Assembly (NCBI GenBank): GCA_049609065.1
Contig: JBMYYE010000014.1
Span: 1 to 31,422 of the forward strand
Direction of reading: 5' to 3'
Length of the DNA stretch: 31,422 nucleotides
Origin: JBMYYE01 sp049609065
GTDB taxonomy: Bacteria; Pseudomonadota; Alphaproteobacteria; Rhodobacterales; Rhodobacteraceae
Under the pieces are notes generated by a model that worked only from the letters and a program-made list of their open reading frames with translations, was not told where the DNA came from and made no database searches. The position numbers and the translations under genes were made by a program. Below, piece after piece: positions 15,305 to 23,586 of this stretch; the stretch's first letter is position 1; each line of letters starts with the position of its first letter.

Positions 15305-16261
15305 TCATAGGAGCGCTGCAAAAGCAAAAAATAGCGCAATGAGGAGCCCAGCATCACGGTTCGATCGAAAGAGCCGCAAACAAAGGGCGGTATCATCAAT
15401 ATCGAGGCGCATGATTTGCCATTGGAGATGGGCTGCGAAGGCGACAATACCTGTCATGGCAACAATAACCTGTGAGGGCTGTAACGTGGTCATTACAAGG
15501 GCAACCCATGTTAGCATCGTGGCCCCGATCCAAAACCAATAGAGCCAGTTTTTTGTGTTTTCCGCAAAAAGACGTGCTGTGGATTTCACCCCGATGAGCG
15601 CATCATCTTCTTTATCTTGGTGGGCGTAAATTGTGTCGTAGAACAACGTCCAGATGATCCCCGCCGCATAAAGTACGATTGCAGGCATTCCAAGGGACCC
15701 AGAATGTGCCGTCCATGCCAAAAGCACCCCCCAGTTAAACGCGATACCTAGGAAAAACTGTGGCCACCAAGTGAACCGTTTTGCAAAAGGATAGATGGCC
15801 ACCGGAATGAGGGATGCGGCCCCAACCCAAAAACTTGCCATATTGAACGTAAGTAAAATGCCCAGCCCAATCAAAAGCTGAAACACAAGCCAGATTGCGG
15901 CCTGCTTCACGCTCACTTGGCCAGACGGAATAGGACGTGACCGCGTGCGTTCCACATGGCCATCAATGTCACGGTCGGTGATATCATTCCATGTGCAGCC
16001 CGCACCACGCATAACAAAGGCCCCGATTGCACAGCCGACAACGATCCACAAATCAAATATCCGAAGACCATCGACCATTGCCGCCAACATGAGCCCCCAC
16101 CAACATGGCAACAACAAAAGCCACGTTCCAATCGGCCGGTCCGCACGCGACAAACGCAAATACGGCCGCAGCCCCGCAGGGGCGTATCGGTCGACCCAGT
16201 TTCCGTCATAGGCGTCGGAAACTTGGCCGTTCGGCTCTGGCAATTCGGCATTCTGGGACAT
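15305..16261 (-). CDS. ubiA: 4-hydroxybenzoate polyprenyltransferase
   Basis: UbiA attaches the polyprenyl tail to 4-hydroxybenzoate in ubiquinone synthesis at the inner membrane. The 318 residues contain about eight membrane helices and both Asp-rich motifs: NDITDRDID followed by HVERTRSRPIPSG, and YDTIYAHQDKEDD followed by IGVKSTA. The N-terminal PYLRLSRADRPIGTWLLLLPCWWG is characteristic of the UbiA subgroup rather than cytochrome-haem or chlorophyll prenyltransferases. It is divergent from rsmE with only 11 bases between starts, so the two must have overlapping promoters. It is likely the first gene of a unit leading into the OmpA-type gene. Confidence 0.95.
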   Translation of the reverse strand: MSQNAELPEPNGQVSDAYDGNWVDRYAPAGLRPYLRLSRADRPIGTWLLLLPCWWGLMLAAMVDGLRIFDLWIVVGCAIGAFVMRGAGCTWNDITDRDIDGHVERTRSRPIPSGQVSVKQAAIWLVFQLLIGLGILLTFNMASFWVGAASLIPVAIYPFAKRFTWWPQFFLGIAFNWGVLLAWTAHSGSLGMPAIVLYAAGIIWTLFYDTIYAHQDKEDDALIGVKSTARLFAENTKNWLYWFWIGATMLTWVALVMTTLQPSQVIVAMTGIVAFAAHLQWQIMRLDIDDTALCLRLFRSNRDAGLLIALFFAFAALL

Positions 16262-16272
16262 ATGTTCACCCT

Positions 16273-16995
16273 ATGACACAAGCAAAAATCAGGCTCTTTC
16301 TAGAGCACGACCTACCCATAGGGCAATCGGTTCCTTTAGACCGCGATCAGGCGCATTATCTTTTTGGCGTTATGCGGCAAAAAATGGGCGATCATATCTT
16401 GGCGTTTAATGGCCGTGATGGCGAAGTCCTGTGTGAAATCACCGAGGCTGGCAAACGCAAAGGAACCGTGACGGTTCGTGCGCAAACAAAACCATTACAA
16501 CTCCCACCGGATCTGTGGTTGATGTTTGCGCCCATTAAAAAGGCCCGCACAGATTTCATTGTCGAAAAGGCCGCTGAAATGGGCGTCGCGCGGATTTGCC
16601 CTGTGCAAACCGATTTCACGAATTCCGAACGTATCCGCCAAGATCGCCTGCAAGCACACGCCATCGAAGCCGCGGAACAATGTGGTGGGACCTATGTGCC
16701 TGAGGTGTCGGATCTTAAAAAACTGTCAGAGATTTTGGCAAATTGGCCTGAGGATCGCGATCTTATTTTCTGCGACGAAGCCTTGGTGGGCGCGCGCGAC
16801 GCGCTGGGGATCACGAAAGGGGCGAAAGCCGCGATTTTAATCGGACCTGAAGGCGGGTTTTCAGAAGCGGAGCGCACGAAAATCAAAGCCATGCCAAACG
16901 CCACAGCAATTAGCCTAGGTCCGCGCATTTTGCGTGCAGACACGGCGGCGGTTGCGGCGCTGACTTTATGGCAAACCATCTGCGGGGATTGGTGA
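16273..16995 (+). CDS. rsmE: 16S rRNA (uracil(1498)-N3)-methyltransferase
   Basis: RsmE methylates U1498 in the decoding region of 16S rRNA. The 240-residue product has the N-terminal PUA-like part (QAHYLFGVMRQKMGDHILAF) and the SPOUT-fold SAM-binding knot, seen in AAILIGPEGGFSEAE and ISLGPRILRADTAAVAAL near the C-terminus. The start at 16273 (MTQAKIRLFLEHDLP) matches family N-termini; the open frame extends upstream into ubiA but that part is antisense. Its stop overlaps the next start as TGATG, implying coupled translation with the membrane protein and gshA downstream. Confidence 0.95.
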   Translation: MTQAKIRLFLEHDLPIGQSVPLDRDQAHYLFGVMRQKMGDHILAFNGRDGEVLCEITEAGKRKGTVTVRAQTKPLQLPPDLWLMFAPIKKARTDFIVEKAAEMGVARICPVQTDFTNSERIRQDRLQAHAIEAAEQCGGTYVPEVSDLKKLSEILANWPEDRDLIFCDEALVGARDALGITKGAKAAILIGPEGGFSEAERTKIKAMPNATAISLGPRILRADTAAVAALTLWQTICGDW

Positions 16996-17501
16996 TGGAT
17001 TTTATTCGCCCAGATGCACGTGCCAAAATCGCCCAATTTCGCGAAGTATGGGCCGCGATGGCTGTGGTGGTCGTGGGGTTTTGGATTTTCTGGATCACAT
17101 TTGGCTTCGTGCAATATTTGGGCCTCGCATTGATGATGTTGGGGTTGCTTTTGTTATGGACGGGCTTCGTTAAAGCGCGGCTTCGAATATTGGGGGGTGC
17201 GCAAGGGGTGCTTGAAGTTGATGAACGTCAACTCACGTGGTTTGGCCCTTATGGCGGGTATGTGATTTCGCTCAATGAGGTTCTTAAAATTGAAGTCTCT
17301 GGCACGGGCGACCCCCAAGCGGCCCATTGGGTGTTCACCGACCCAACCCAAGGACCTATTTCGGTGCCAATGGCGGCGAAAGGAAATGAAAGCTTGATTG
17401 ATGCCTTGTCGCTTTTTCGCGGGCTGAAATATGCGCGCGTACAAGAGCTCTTGCAAAAGGGCACACAATTTCGTGAAGTGGTCTGGCGAAAAGCGGATTG
17501 A
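16995..17501 (+). CDS. hypothetical two-helix membrane protein between rsmE and gshA
   Basis: The 168-residue protein has two adjacent membrane segments (about residues 20-62, VVVVGFWIFWITFGFVQ and LGLALMMLGLLLLWTGF) followed by a soluble C-terminal domain of about 100 residues with beta-rich pattern (GVLEVDERQLTWFGPYGGYVI). The start ATG at 16995 overlaps the rsmE stop. The C-terminal part resembles PH-like membrane-associated domains only loosely. It precedes gshA by 53 bases on the same strand. I do not recognise a function. Confidence 0.75.
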   Translation: MDFIRPDARAKIAQFREVWAAMAVVVVGFWIFWITFGFVQYLGLALMMLGLLLLWTGFVKARLRILGGAQGVLEVDERQLTWFGPYGGYVISLNEVLKIEVSGTGDPQAAHWVFTDPTQGPISVPMAAKGNESLIDALSLFRGLKYARVQELLQKGTQFREVVWRKAD

Positions 17502-17554
17502 ACCTGCTTGATCCTTTCTTTACCGAGGGAAGGATAATTTTGAAAGGACGTGTC

Positions 17555-18925
17555 ATGTCTATTCCCCAATCTGGCGGTGGCCCAATTGAACGCTATGAAC
17601 AATTGGCTGACTATTTGGCCGAGGGCTGTAAGCTCAAAGAAAACTGGCGCATTGGCACGGAGCACGAAAAATTCGGCTATTGCAAAGACACGCTAAAACC
17701 TCTGCCATTTGAAGGGGAACGTTCGATTTTGGCCGTTCTTGAGGGTCTACGTGATCGCTATGGTTGGGCGCCTGTGACAGAAGCAGGGCATCTTATCGGG
17801 TTGGAAAAAAATGGCGCGAATGTCAGCCTTGAGCCGGGTGGGGCGCTCGAACTTTCGGGTGCGCCTTTGGAAACGATCCACGAAACCTGTGATGAAGTGA
17901 ACGCGCATTTAAAGGATGTGAAAGCGATTTCCGAAGAAATCGGCGTTGGCTTTATTGGCCTTGGGGCAGCCCCTATCTGGAATCATGAAGAAATGCCTCT
18001 CATGCCCAAAGGGCGCTATACGTTGATGGATGATTACATGCAGCGCGTGGGCACCATGGGACGTGCGATGATGCGGCGGACCTGTACGGTGCAAGTGAAC
18101 CTCGATTTCGGAAGCGAAGGCGACATGGTGCAAAAGATGCGCGTTGCGATTGCATTGCAACCTGTGGCGACCGCGCTTTTTGCAAATTCCCCATTTTTTG
18201 AAGGTAAAGTAAATGGCCACAAATCGTGGCGCTCACGTGTTTGGCGTGATTTGGATGCCGCGCGCACAGGCATGGTGCCGTTTGTGTTTGATGACGGTTT
18301 CGGGTTTGAGGCATGGGTTGAGTATGTGCTCGATGTGCCGATGTATTTTGTCTATCGCAATGGCGAATATATCAATGCGCTTGGCCAATCTTTCCGTGAT
18401 TTTCTCAAAGGCGAACTCCCTGCGCTTCCAGGTGAAAAGCCAACGCTGTCTGATTGGGCCGATCACCTTACAACCGTTTTCCCAGAAGCGCGCGTGAAAC
18501 AGTTCATTGAAATGCGTGGCGCAGATGGCGGCCCGTGGCGTCGCCTGTGTGCGTTGCCTGCGTTTTGGGTAGGCTTAACCTATGATCAAAGCGCGCTCGA
18601 TGCGGCATGGGATTTGGTTAAAGATTGGGACGCGGAAACCCGCGAAGCCCTGCGCGTTGCGGCCTCAGTTGATGGGCTTCAGGCGCAAGTCGGTGACATT
18701 AAGATGATGGATCTTGCCCGTGAAGTTGTGGCGATTTCTGAAAGTGGTCTCAAAGCCCGCGGGCGCGTTGGCGCAGGTGGTATGGTGCCTGATGAAACGC
18801 ATTTTTTGAACGCTTTGAAAGAAAGCTTGGAGACTGGGAAAACACCAGCGGATGAGCTTTTGGATGATTATCACGGCGCATGGGGCGGTGATTTAACGCG
18901 TATTTATGGCGATTATAGCTATTAA
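17555..18925 (+). CDS. gshA: glutamate-cysteine ligase (plant/alphaproteobacterial type)
   Basis: GshA makes gamma-glutamylcysteine from glutamate, cysteine and ATP, the first step of glutathione synthesis. The 456-residue protein matches the GCS2-type enzymes of alphaproteobacteria and plants: ENWRIGTEHEKFGY near the N-terminus, NVSLEPGGALELSGAPLETIH, the MGRAMMRRTCTVQVNLDF segment and RGADGGPWRRLCALPAFWVGL. The ATG at 17555 follows AAAGGA by six bases; a reading from 17498 adds 19 atypical residues. It ends the rsmE unit and is followed by a strong terminator. Confidence 0.95.
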   Translation: MSIPQSGGGPIERYEQLADYLAEGCKLKENWRIGTEHEKFGYCKDTLKPLPFEGERSILAVLEGLRDRYGWAPVTEAGHLIGLEKNGANVSLEPGGALELSGAPLETIHETCDEVNAHLKDVKAISEEIGVGFIGLGAAPIWNHEEMPLMPKGRYTLMDDYMQRVGTMGRAMMRRTCTVQVNLDFGSEGDMVQKMRVAIALQPVATALFANSPFFEGKVNGHKSWRSRVWRDLDAARTGMVPFVFDDGFGFEAWVEYVLDVPMYFVYRNGEYINALGQSFRDFLKGELPALPGEKPTLSDWADHLTTVFPEARVKQFIEMRGADGGPWRRLCALPAFWVGLTYDQSALDAAWDLVKDWDAETREALRVAASVDGLQAQVGDIKMMDLAREVVAISESGLKARGRVGAGGMVPDETHFLNALKESLETGKTPADELLDDYHGAWGGDLTRIYGDYSY

Positions 18926-18945
18926 GCTTTGCCCATAAAGATATG

Positions 18946-18977
18946 AAAAACGCCGCCTCAGTTTGGGCGGCGTTTTT
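18946..18977. terminator. strong bidirectional Rho-independent terminator
   Basis: A perfect 12-bp stem (18946-18957 with 18966-18977) begins with A5 and ends with T5, so it works on both strands. It separates gshA from the converging DUF805 gene. Confidence 0.92.
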
Positions 18978-18980
18978 GGT

Positions 18981-19331
18981 TTATGCGAGAGGGTCGTTGC
19001 CAAAACGGTTCGGGCCATCGGTGCCTTTGTTCACAAAGAAATAGATGAGCACCAAGAAACCGATAAGCGGCACAAGCCCGATCAAAAGCCACCAGCCCGT
19101 GCGATCGATGTCATGCAAACGGCGCACGCCAACTGCAATGCTTGGCAAAAGAATTCCGAGGCTGAAAAGCGGCTCTAGCGCAAAAATGCCCAAACCCGCG
19201 TCGAGGACTGAAAATACCAGCGCCCCGAGCAAGGAAAAAAGCGCAAACCACCAATACTCGGACCGTTGCGCGCGTCCTTCAAAATCAACGTATTTGGAAA
19301 AACACATTTTTACTGCATCCATAAATCCCAT
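18981..19331 (-). CDS. DUF805 membrane protein
   Basis: The 116-residue protein matches the DUF805 family: FSKYVDFEGRAQRSEYWWF near the N-terminus, two to four membrane helices and the central VRRLHDIDRTGWWLLIGLVPLIG segment, ending in GPNRFGNDP. The family is inner-membrane and has no settled function. The ATG at 19331 is preceded by GGAGAG; an upstream reading to 19394 is unlikely. It lies 65 bases after plsY on the same strand and stops four bases from the bidirectional terminator. Confidence 0.88.
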   Translation of the reverse strand: MGFMDAVKMCFSKYVDFEGRAQRSEYWWFALFSLLGALVFSVLDAGLGIFALEPLFSLGILLPSIAVGVRRLHDIDRTGWWLLIGLVPLIGFLVLIYFFVNKGTDGPNRFGNDPLA

Positions 19332-19396
19332 GGTATTCTCTCCTGATTGTATGTTGACAGCAATATGCGACACTTCGTCACCCATGGCTAGCAAAA

Positions 19397-20005
19397 CTAT
19401 TTTTTGGTACCAATTTTTGGCTCTTCGCCCTTTAGGAGGCGGACGATATTGTCACGATGTTTCCACAAAATGAGGATTGCTAAACTGATCAGGAGGGCCA
19501 TGAAATAGCCTTGCCCCATAAACCACGCCCAGCAAGGAGCCGCGATGGCGGCAAGGATCGCTGCAAAGCTCGACCAGCGAAATGCGGCGGCCACGATGAG
19601 CCAAATAGCACAGGTCGCGAGCCCCAAAGGCCAGTAAAGTGCCAGCGTTAGACCCACAAAAGTGGCCACACCTTTGCCACCCTTGAAGTTGAGCCAAATT
19701 GGAAATAGATGCCCCAAAAATGCGCCAAAGCCAGCAAGCTGCGTGGCATCTTCGCCCGCAAAATGTCGTGCGATCAAAACGGCGGCGGCCCCTTTGCCGG
19801 CGTCAAACAATAAGGTAAGCGCGGCGGCGGTTTTATTGCCTGTGCGCAACACATTGGTCGCGCCAATATTGCCAGACCCAATTGCCCGCAAATCGCCAAG
19901 GCCCATAACTTTGGCCAAGATCATACCAAAGGGTAAGGACCCAAGCCCATAGCCCACAAGCGCAAACAAAACCAAAATAGGCAGGGAGGTGGTGATTTCA
20001 GGCAT
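19397..20005 (-). CDS. plsY: glycerol-3-phosphate acyltransferase PlsY
   Basis: PlsY uses acyl-phosphate to acylate glycerol-3-phosphate, the first committed step of phospholipid synthesis, in the inner membrane. The 202 residues include all three motifs: YGLGSLPFGMILAK, IGSGNIGATNVLRTG and the GHLFPIWLNFKGGKGVAT segment with the invariant GGKG. Five membrane helices are evident. It starts two bases after the stop of the dihydroorotase homologue, so it is the downstream part of the pyr operon here. The final residues are charged and cytoplasmic. Confidence 0.96.
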   Translation of the reverse strand: MPEITTSLPILVLFALVGYGLGSLPFGMILAKVMGLGDLRAIGSGNIGATNVLRTGNKTAAALTLLFDAGKGAAAVLIARHFAGEDATQLAGFGAFLGHLFPIWLNFKGGKGVATFVGLTLALYWPLGLATCAIWLIVAAAFRWSSFAAILAAIAAPCWAWFMGQGYFMALLISLAILILWKHRDNIVRLLKGEEPKIGTKK

Positions 20006-20007
20006 GC

Positions 20008-21285
20008 TTAATCCGCTTCAAAAATTTGTGTGCCTGCCACATAGGTCGCAGTGACTTTACCTTGGAGGCGCGCGCCGTCAAAGGGAGTGTTTTTCGATTT
20101 TGAATTGAGCGCAAAGCGATCCAAAACAAAAGGTGCATTCGGGTTAAAGAGGACAAGGTCAGCAGGTGCGCCAGCCGTTAATCGACCCGATGTAAGCCCA
20201 AGACGTTTTGCTGGGTTATACGATAGGGCCCGCCAAAGCGTTGGCAAATCCATATGCTCCCCATGCACAAGTTGGAGGGCCGCAGGCAAAAGCGTTTCAA
20301 GCCCAACGGCACCTGACGCGGCATCCGCAAAGGGCAAACGTTTGCTTTCTTCGTCTTGTGGGGTGTGCATGGAGCTGATGATATCCACGAGCCCCGATGC
20401 CACGGCCTCAATCATTGAAAGGCGGTCGTCTTCGGATCGAAGAGGCGGTTTGACCTTAAAGAAGGTGCGATAATCCGCGACGTCAAATTCATTGAGCGTA
20501 AGGTGGTGGATCGACACGCCACCGGTCACATCAAGCCCCGCCTCTTTGGCGCGCGCCAAGGCAGGGAGGGATTTCGCAGTCGAGAGGCAATCCGCGTGAT
20601 AGCGCACGCCAGACATTTCCACCAAGGCCAAGTCGCGTTCAAGGCCCATGCGTTCCGCCATGGGGCTAACGGCAGGGATCCCTTTGAGTGAGGCAAATTT
20701 GCCAGAGGTCGCAGAGGCGCCCGCGCTTAGACCAGGGTCTTGGGGGTGGGCCATGACGAGCACATCCAAAGAGCGCGCGTAGGTCAGGGCACGTGAAAAC
20801 ACTTTATTGGAGGTCACGACGTGATCACAATCGGTGAACCCAACCGCGCCTGCGTCCTTCAAGAACCCGATTTCCACCATTTCACGGCCTGCGCGTTCTT
20901 TGGTCAAAGCGGCCATGGGTAAAACGTTGACGGGGGCGGCTTCATTCGCGCGGCGCTTCACAAATTCAAGCGCCTCTGCCGTATCAAGGGCGGGTTTTGT
21001 GTCAGGGCGCGTCACAATCGTCGTTACACCACCTGCGGCGGCTGCGCGTCCTGCTGTGCGGAAACTTTCTTTGTGGCGTTCACCCGGTTCGCCGATTTTA
21101 ACGCCAATATCAACGATCCCAGGCGCAAGGCAAAGCCCGGCACAATCGATGATCTTTGTGTTTTGAGGTGGGGTGATATCTGGCCCGACCTCTTGAATGA
21201 TCCCATCGTCAACCAAAAGCATCCCGATGGTTTCGGTTTTGGTTTCCGGATCAATAAGACGGGCGTTTTGAAAAAGAAGGGTCAT
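20008..21285 (-). CDS. dihydroorotase homologue lacking catalytic residues (PyrC'-like)
   Basis: The 425-residue amidohydrolase is colinear with class I dihydroorotases but has lost key sites. Where HxH should bind zinc (DxHxHxREPG) it reads DIGVKIGEPG, so both His are absent (G61, K63). The DHAPH motif is SSMHTPQ, with Met306 at the catalytic Asp. The second His of the HxxH site is Cys233. FKVKPPLRSEDDR, which shapes the substrate pocket, is kept. By analogy with the inactive PyrC' of Pseudomonas, which is required for assembly of aspartate carbamoyltransferase, it is probably a structural partner of the PyrB encoded here. A separate active dihydroorotase would be expected elsewhere. It overlaps the upstream gene by 4 bases. 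Confidence 0.85.
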   Translation of the reverse strand: MTLLFQNARLIDPETKTETIGMLLVDDGIIQEVGPDITPPQNTKIIDCAGLCLAPGIVDIGVKIGEPGERHKESFRTAGRAAAAGGVTTIVTRPDTKPALDTAEALEFVKRRANEAAPVNVLPMAALTKERAGREMVEIGFLKDAGAVGFTDCDHVVTSNKVFSRALTYARSLDVLVMAHPQDPGLSAGASATSGKFASLKGIPAVSPMAERMGLERDLALVEMSGVRYHADCLSTAKSLPALARAKEAGLDVTGGVSIHHLTLNEFDVADYRTFFKVKPPLRSEDDRLSMIEAVASGLVDIISSMHTPQDEESKRLPFADAASGAVGLETLLPAALQLVHGEHMDLPTLWRALSYNPAKRLGLTSGRLTAGAPADLVLFNPNAPFVLDRFALNSKSKNTPFDGARLQGKVTATYVAGTQIFEAD

Positions 21286-21722
21286 GGGCGCTTCGCCTCG
21301 AATTTATCTTTGGTGGCTAAAATTTCGTCACGCACGGCTACAGGTGCGGACATATATTTCATGAGATGTTTATCACCGGTTTTTGTGATGATCTGGGCAG
21401 CTGAAAAAATGGTGTTGATTTTGGTGATGTCACGCAGATGAATGTTGCGCAATGCGGGACCAACCACACGTTGATCCGTGAGGTGCCATTCCATTTCCAT
21501 GGCTTCGCTGAGAACATACACCCCACGAAGGCCGATGGCCGCGATCGCCCCAACGATGCCAACCCAAAGGTTCGGGTCCCCCATCCATTTTAAAACCAAA
21601 ACCGCAATCACCGACCCGATCGCTGCGAGCATCATATGTTCTTTGATATAGGTCGCGCGACTTGGGGTGAATGTGGTCAAATGCGTTTCGCCATCCAGCA
21701 ATTCAAGGGGGGTCTTAGACAT
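21282..21722 (-). CDS. bacterial PH-like membrane protein in the pyr operon
   Basis: The 146-residue protein has a short N-terminal part, two membrane helices (about 29-65) and a C-terminal domain with the bPH2-like strand YVLSEAMEMEWHLTDQRVVGPALRNIHLRDITKI, which resembles the YdbS/bPH2 fold of membrane-associated bacterial PH domains. The chosen ATG at 21722 has GGAGAG upstream. It overlaps the pyrB end by 8 bases and the pyrC' start by 4 bases, so it is co-translated with both. Its role in or near pyrimidine synthesis is unknown; it may simply share expression. Confidence 0.75.
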   Translation of the reverse strand: MSKTPLELLDGETHLTTFTPSRATYIKEHMMLAAIGSVIAVLVLKWMGDPNLWVGIVGAIAAIGLRGVYVLSEAMEMEWHLTDQRVVGPALRNIHLRDITKINTIFSAAQIITKTGDKHLMKYMSAPVAVRDEILATKDKFEAKRP

Positions 21723-22683
21723 CGATCTCTCCGCTTCCTTGTGCTGTGTCTTGTTCGGTGCGTAGGTTGCGCGCCAGCAAGTCCATGGCTGCCATGCGAA
21801 CAGCAACACCCATTTCGACTTGGTCTTGGATCACGGAAATATTGATGTCATCGGCGATGGTACCATCAATTTCCACGCCGCGATTCATCGGCCCTGGATG
21901 CATGACAATCGCGTCGTCTTTGGCATAAGATAGCTTTTCAGCATCGAGGCCATAAAGGTGGAAATATTCGCGCTCTGATGGGATGAAACCGCCATCCATG
22001 CGTTCTTTTTGCAGGCGCAACATCATGATGACATCCACATCCTGAAGCCCCTCACGCATATCGTGATAGACCTCAACGCCAAGGGCGCTTGCCTCTGACG
22101 GGATGAGGGTCGGAGGACCGACAAGGCGCACACGGTTTTCCATTTTCCCCAAAAGCATCATGTTAGAGCGCGCCACACGCGAATGGGCGATGTCGCCGCA
22201 AATTGCGATATTGAGGCGGTGTAGACGGCCTTTGGCACGGCGAATGGTGAGCGCATCCAAAAGCGCTTGTGTCGGGTGTTCGTGTTGACCATCGCCTGCG
22301 TTCAAAACGGCGCAGTTTACCTTGGACGCCAGCAAATCCACCGCGCCTGAGCTTGGATGACGCACCACCAAAATATCAGGATGCATCGCGTTCAAGGTCA
22401 AAGCCGTATCAATGAGAGTTTCACCCTTTTTGATCGATGACGCCTGCATCGCCATATTCATGACATCCGCGCCTAATCTTTGACCCGCGATTTCGAAACT
22501 GGCCTGTGTTCGGGTCGAATTTTCGAAAAACATGTTGATCTGCGTGAGCCCTTTGAGCGCATCCCCATGTTTCACACGGCGGCGGTTTAGATCCACATAT
22601 TGATCAGCAAGGTCTAATAGGGTTGTGATCTCATCAGGACCGAGATGTTCGATGCCAAGAAGGTGACGGGTGCGAAGGGTCAT
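21715..22683 (-). CDS. pyrB: aspartate carbamoyltransferase, catalytic chain
   Basis: PyrB condenses carbamoyl phosphate with aspartate, the first committed step of pyrimidine synthesis. The 322-residue product carries FFENSTRTQASFEIAGQRLGA with the STRT carbamoyl-phosphate loop, GQHEHPTQALLDALT, and VIMMLRLQKERM of the aspartate domain. The ATG at 22683 gives the normal length; a longer reading to 22878 would extend antisense into the divergent UDG-like gene. The adjacent PyrC' suggests a dodecameric-type PyrB-PyrC' complex rather than the PyrI-regulated form; no pyrI is present. Confidence 0.95.
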   Translation of the reverse strand: MTLRTRHLLGIEHLGPDEITTLLDLADQYVDLNRRRVKHGDALKGLTQINMFFENSTRTQASFEIAGQRLGADVMNMAMQASSIKKGETLIDTALTLNAMHPDILVVRHPSSGAVDLLASKVNCAVLNAGDGQHEHPTQALLDALTIRRAKGRLHRLNIAICGDIAHSRVARSNMMLLGKMENRVRLVGPPTLIPSEASALGVEVYHDMREGLQDVDVIMMLRLQKERMDGGFIPSEREYFHLYGLDAEKLSYAKDDAIVMHPGPMNRGVEIDGTIADDINISVIQDQVEMGVAVRMAAMDLLARNLRTEQDTAQGSGEIDV

Positions 22684-22797
22684 GAGGGCGGTTCCGAACT
22701 TGTTTTCCTCCTTATATCCTATGCCAGATGTGTCGCAATGGTTTTCGCAGGGTTGAACGGGCTTTAATCGCACCCAAAACTGGGATAGGTCTTTGGT

Positions 22798-23586
22798 ATG
22801 GATTCTGCTCAACACGCATATGATGATTTTGTTGCTCTCGACTGGCAGGTCGATTTGGGCGCGGATGAGGCGATACAAGACAGCCCCGTAAATCGCTATG
22901 CGCTAGAAGATAGACCTCAAAAAATAGCCAAATCCGCCCCTGCCGCGGCCCCGAAAATCGAAGAGGTGGAAACACCCAAAATTGATGTTATCGCAGAGGC
23001 GAAAGCGCAATCAGGGGGTGCCGCAACACTTGAGGCGCTGAAAACGGCGCTTTTGGCGTTTCCGCATTGTGATTTGAAACGCGGCGCGCGCAACATGATT
23101 TTTGCTGAGGGCACGCCTGAGGCCCGCGTCATGGTGATCCATGATTTTCCAACCCGTGACGAAGACCGTGCAGGGGTGATGTGCGGGGGGCGCGACGGGC
23201 CGCTTTTTGATCGCATGTTTGCAGCAATTGGCTTGAGCCGCACGACGCCTGAGGCAAGCCATGCGCTTTACCTTGTGAATGCGGTGCCGTGGCATGTGCC
23301 GCGCAACCGGAAATTGACCAAAGATGAGATGGGTATTCTGTCCGCATTTTTGGCGCGCCACATTGAGATCGCGGATCCTGATGTGATTGTGGTGGCGGGA
23401 AATATCGCCTGTGAAATGGTGTTGCAAAAAAGCGGCGTATCGCGGCTACGCGGGACATGGGATGAGGCTCTAACACGGCCCGTTTTGCCATTTTTGCCCG
23501 CCGCGCGGGTGCTGCAAAATCCGTCTTTAAAACGCGAAGCATGGGCGGATCTTTTGGCGCTCAAATCAAAATTAGGGATATCATAA
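22798..23586 (+). CDS. uracil-DNA-glycosylase-like protein with degenerate active site
   Basis: The 262-residue protein is colinear with family-4 uracil-DNA glycosylases (about residues 85-255), with an extra 80-residue N-terminal segment rich in Ala, Glu and Pro. Family-4 enzymes bind a 4Fe-4S cluster through four Cys. Here only C91 remains; the other positions are Phe88, Trp165 and Leu181. The motif GExPGxxED is HDFPTRDED, and the catalytic-region HPS is NPS (Asn241). It may bind DNA or uracil without the cluster, or have a different role. It is divergent from pyrB and its stop directly abuts the start of moaB. Function therefore remains open. Confidence 0.8.
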   Translation: MDSAQHAYDDFVALDWQVDLGADEAIQDSPVNRYALEDRPQKIAKSAPAAAPKIEEVETPKIDVIAEAKAQSGGAATLEALKTALLAFPHCDLKRGARNMIFAEGTPEARVMVIHDFPTRDEDRAGVMCGGRDGPLFDRMFAAIGLSRTTPEASHALYLVNAVPWHVPRNRKLTKDEMGILSAFLARHIEIADPDVIVVAGNIACEMVLQKSGVSRLRGTWDEALTRPVLPFLPAARVLQNPSLKREAWADLLALKSKLGIS

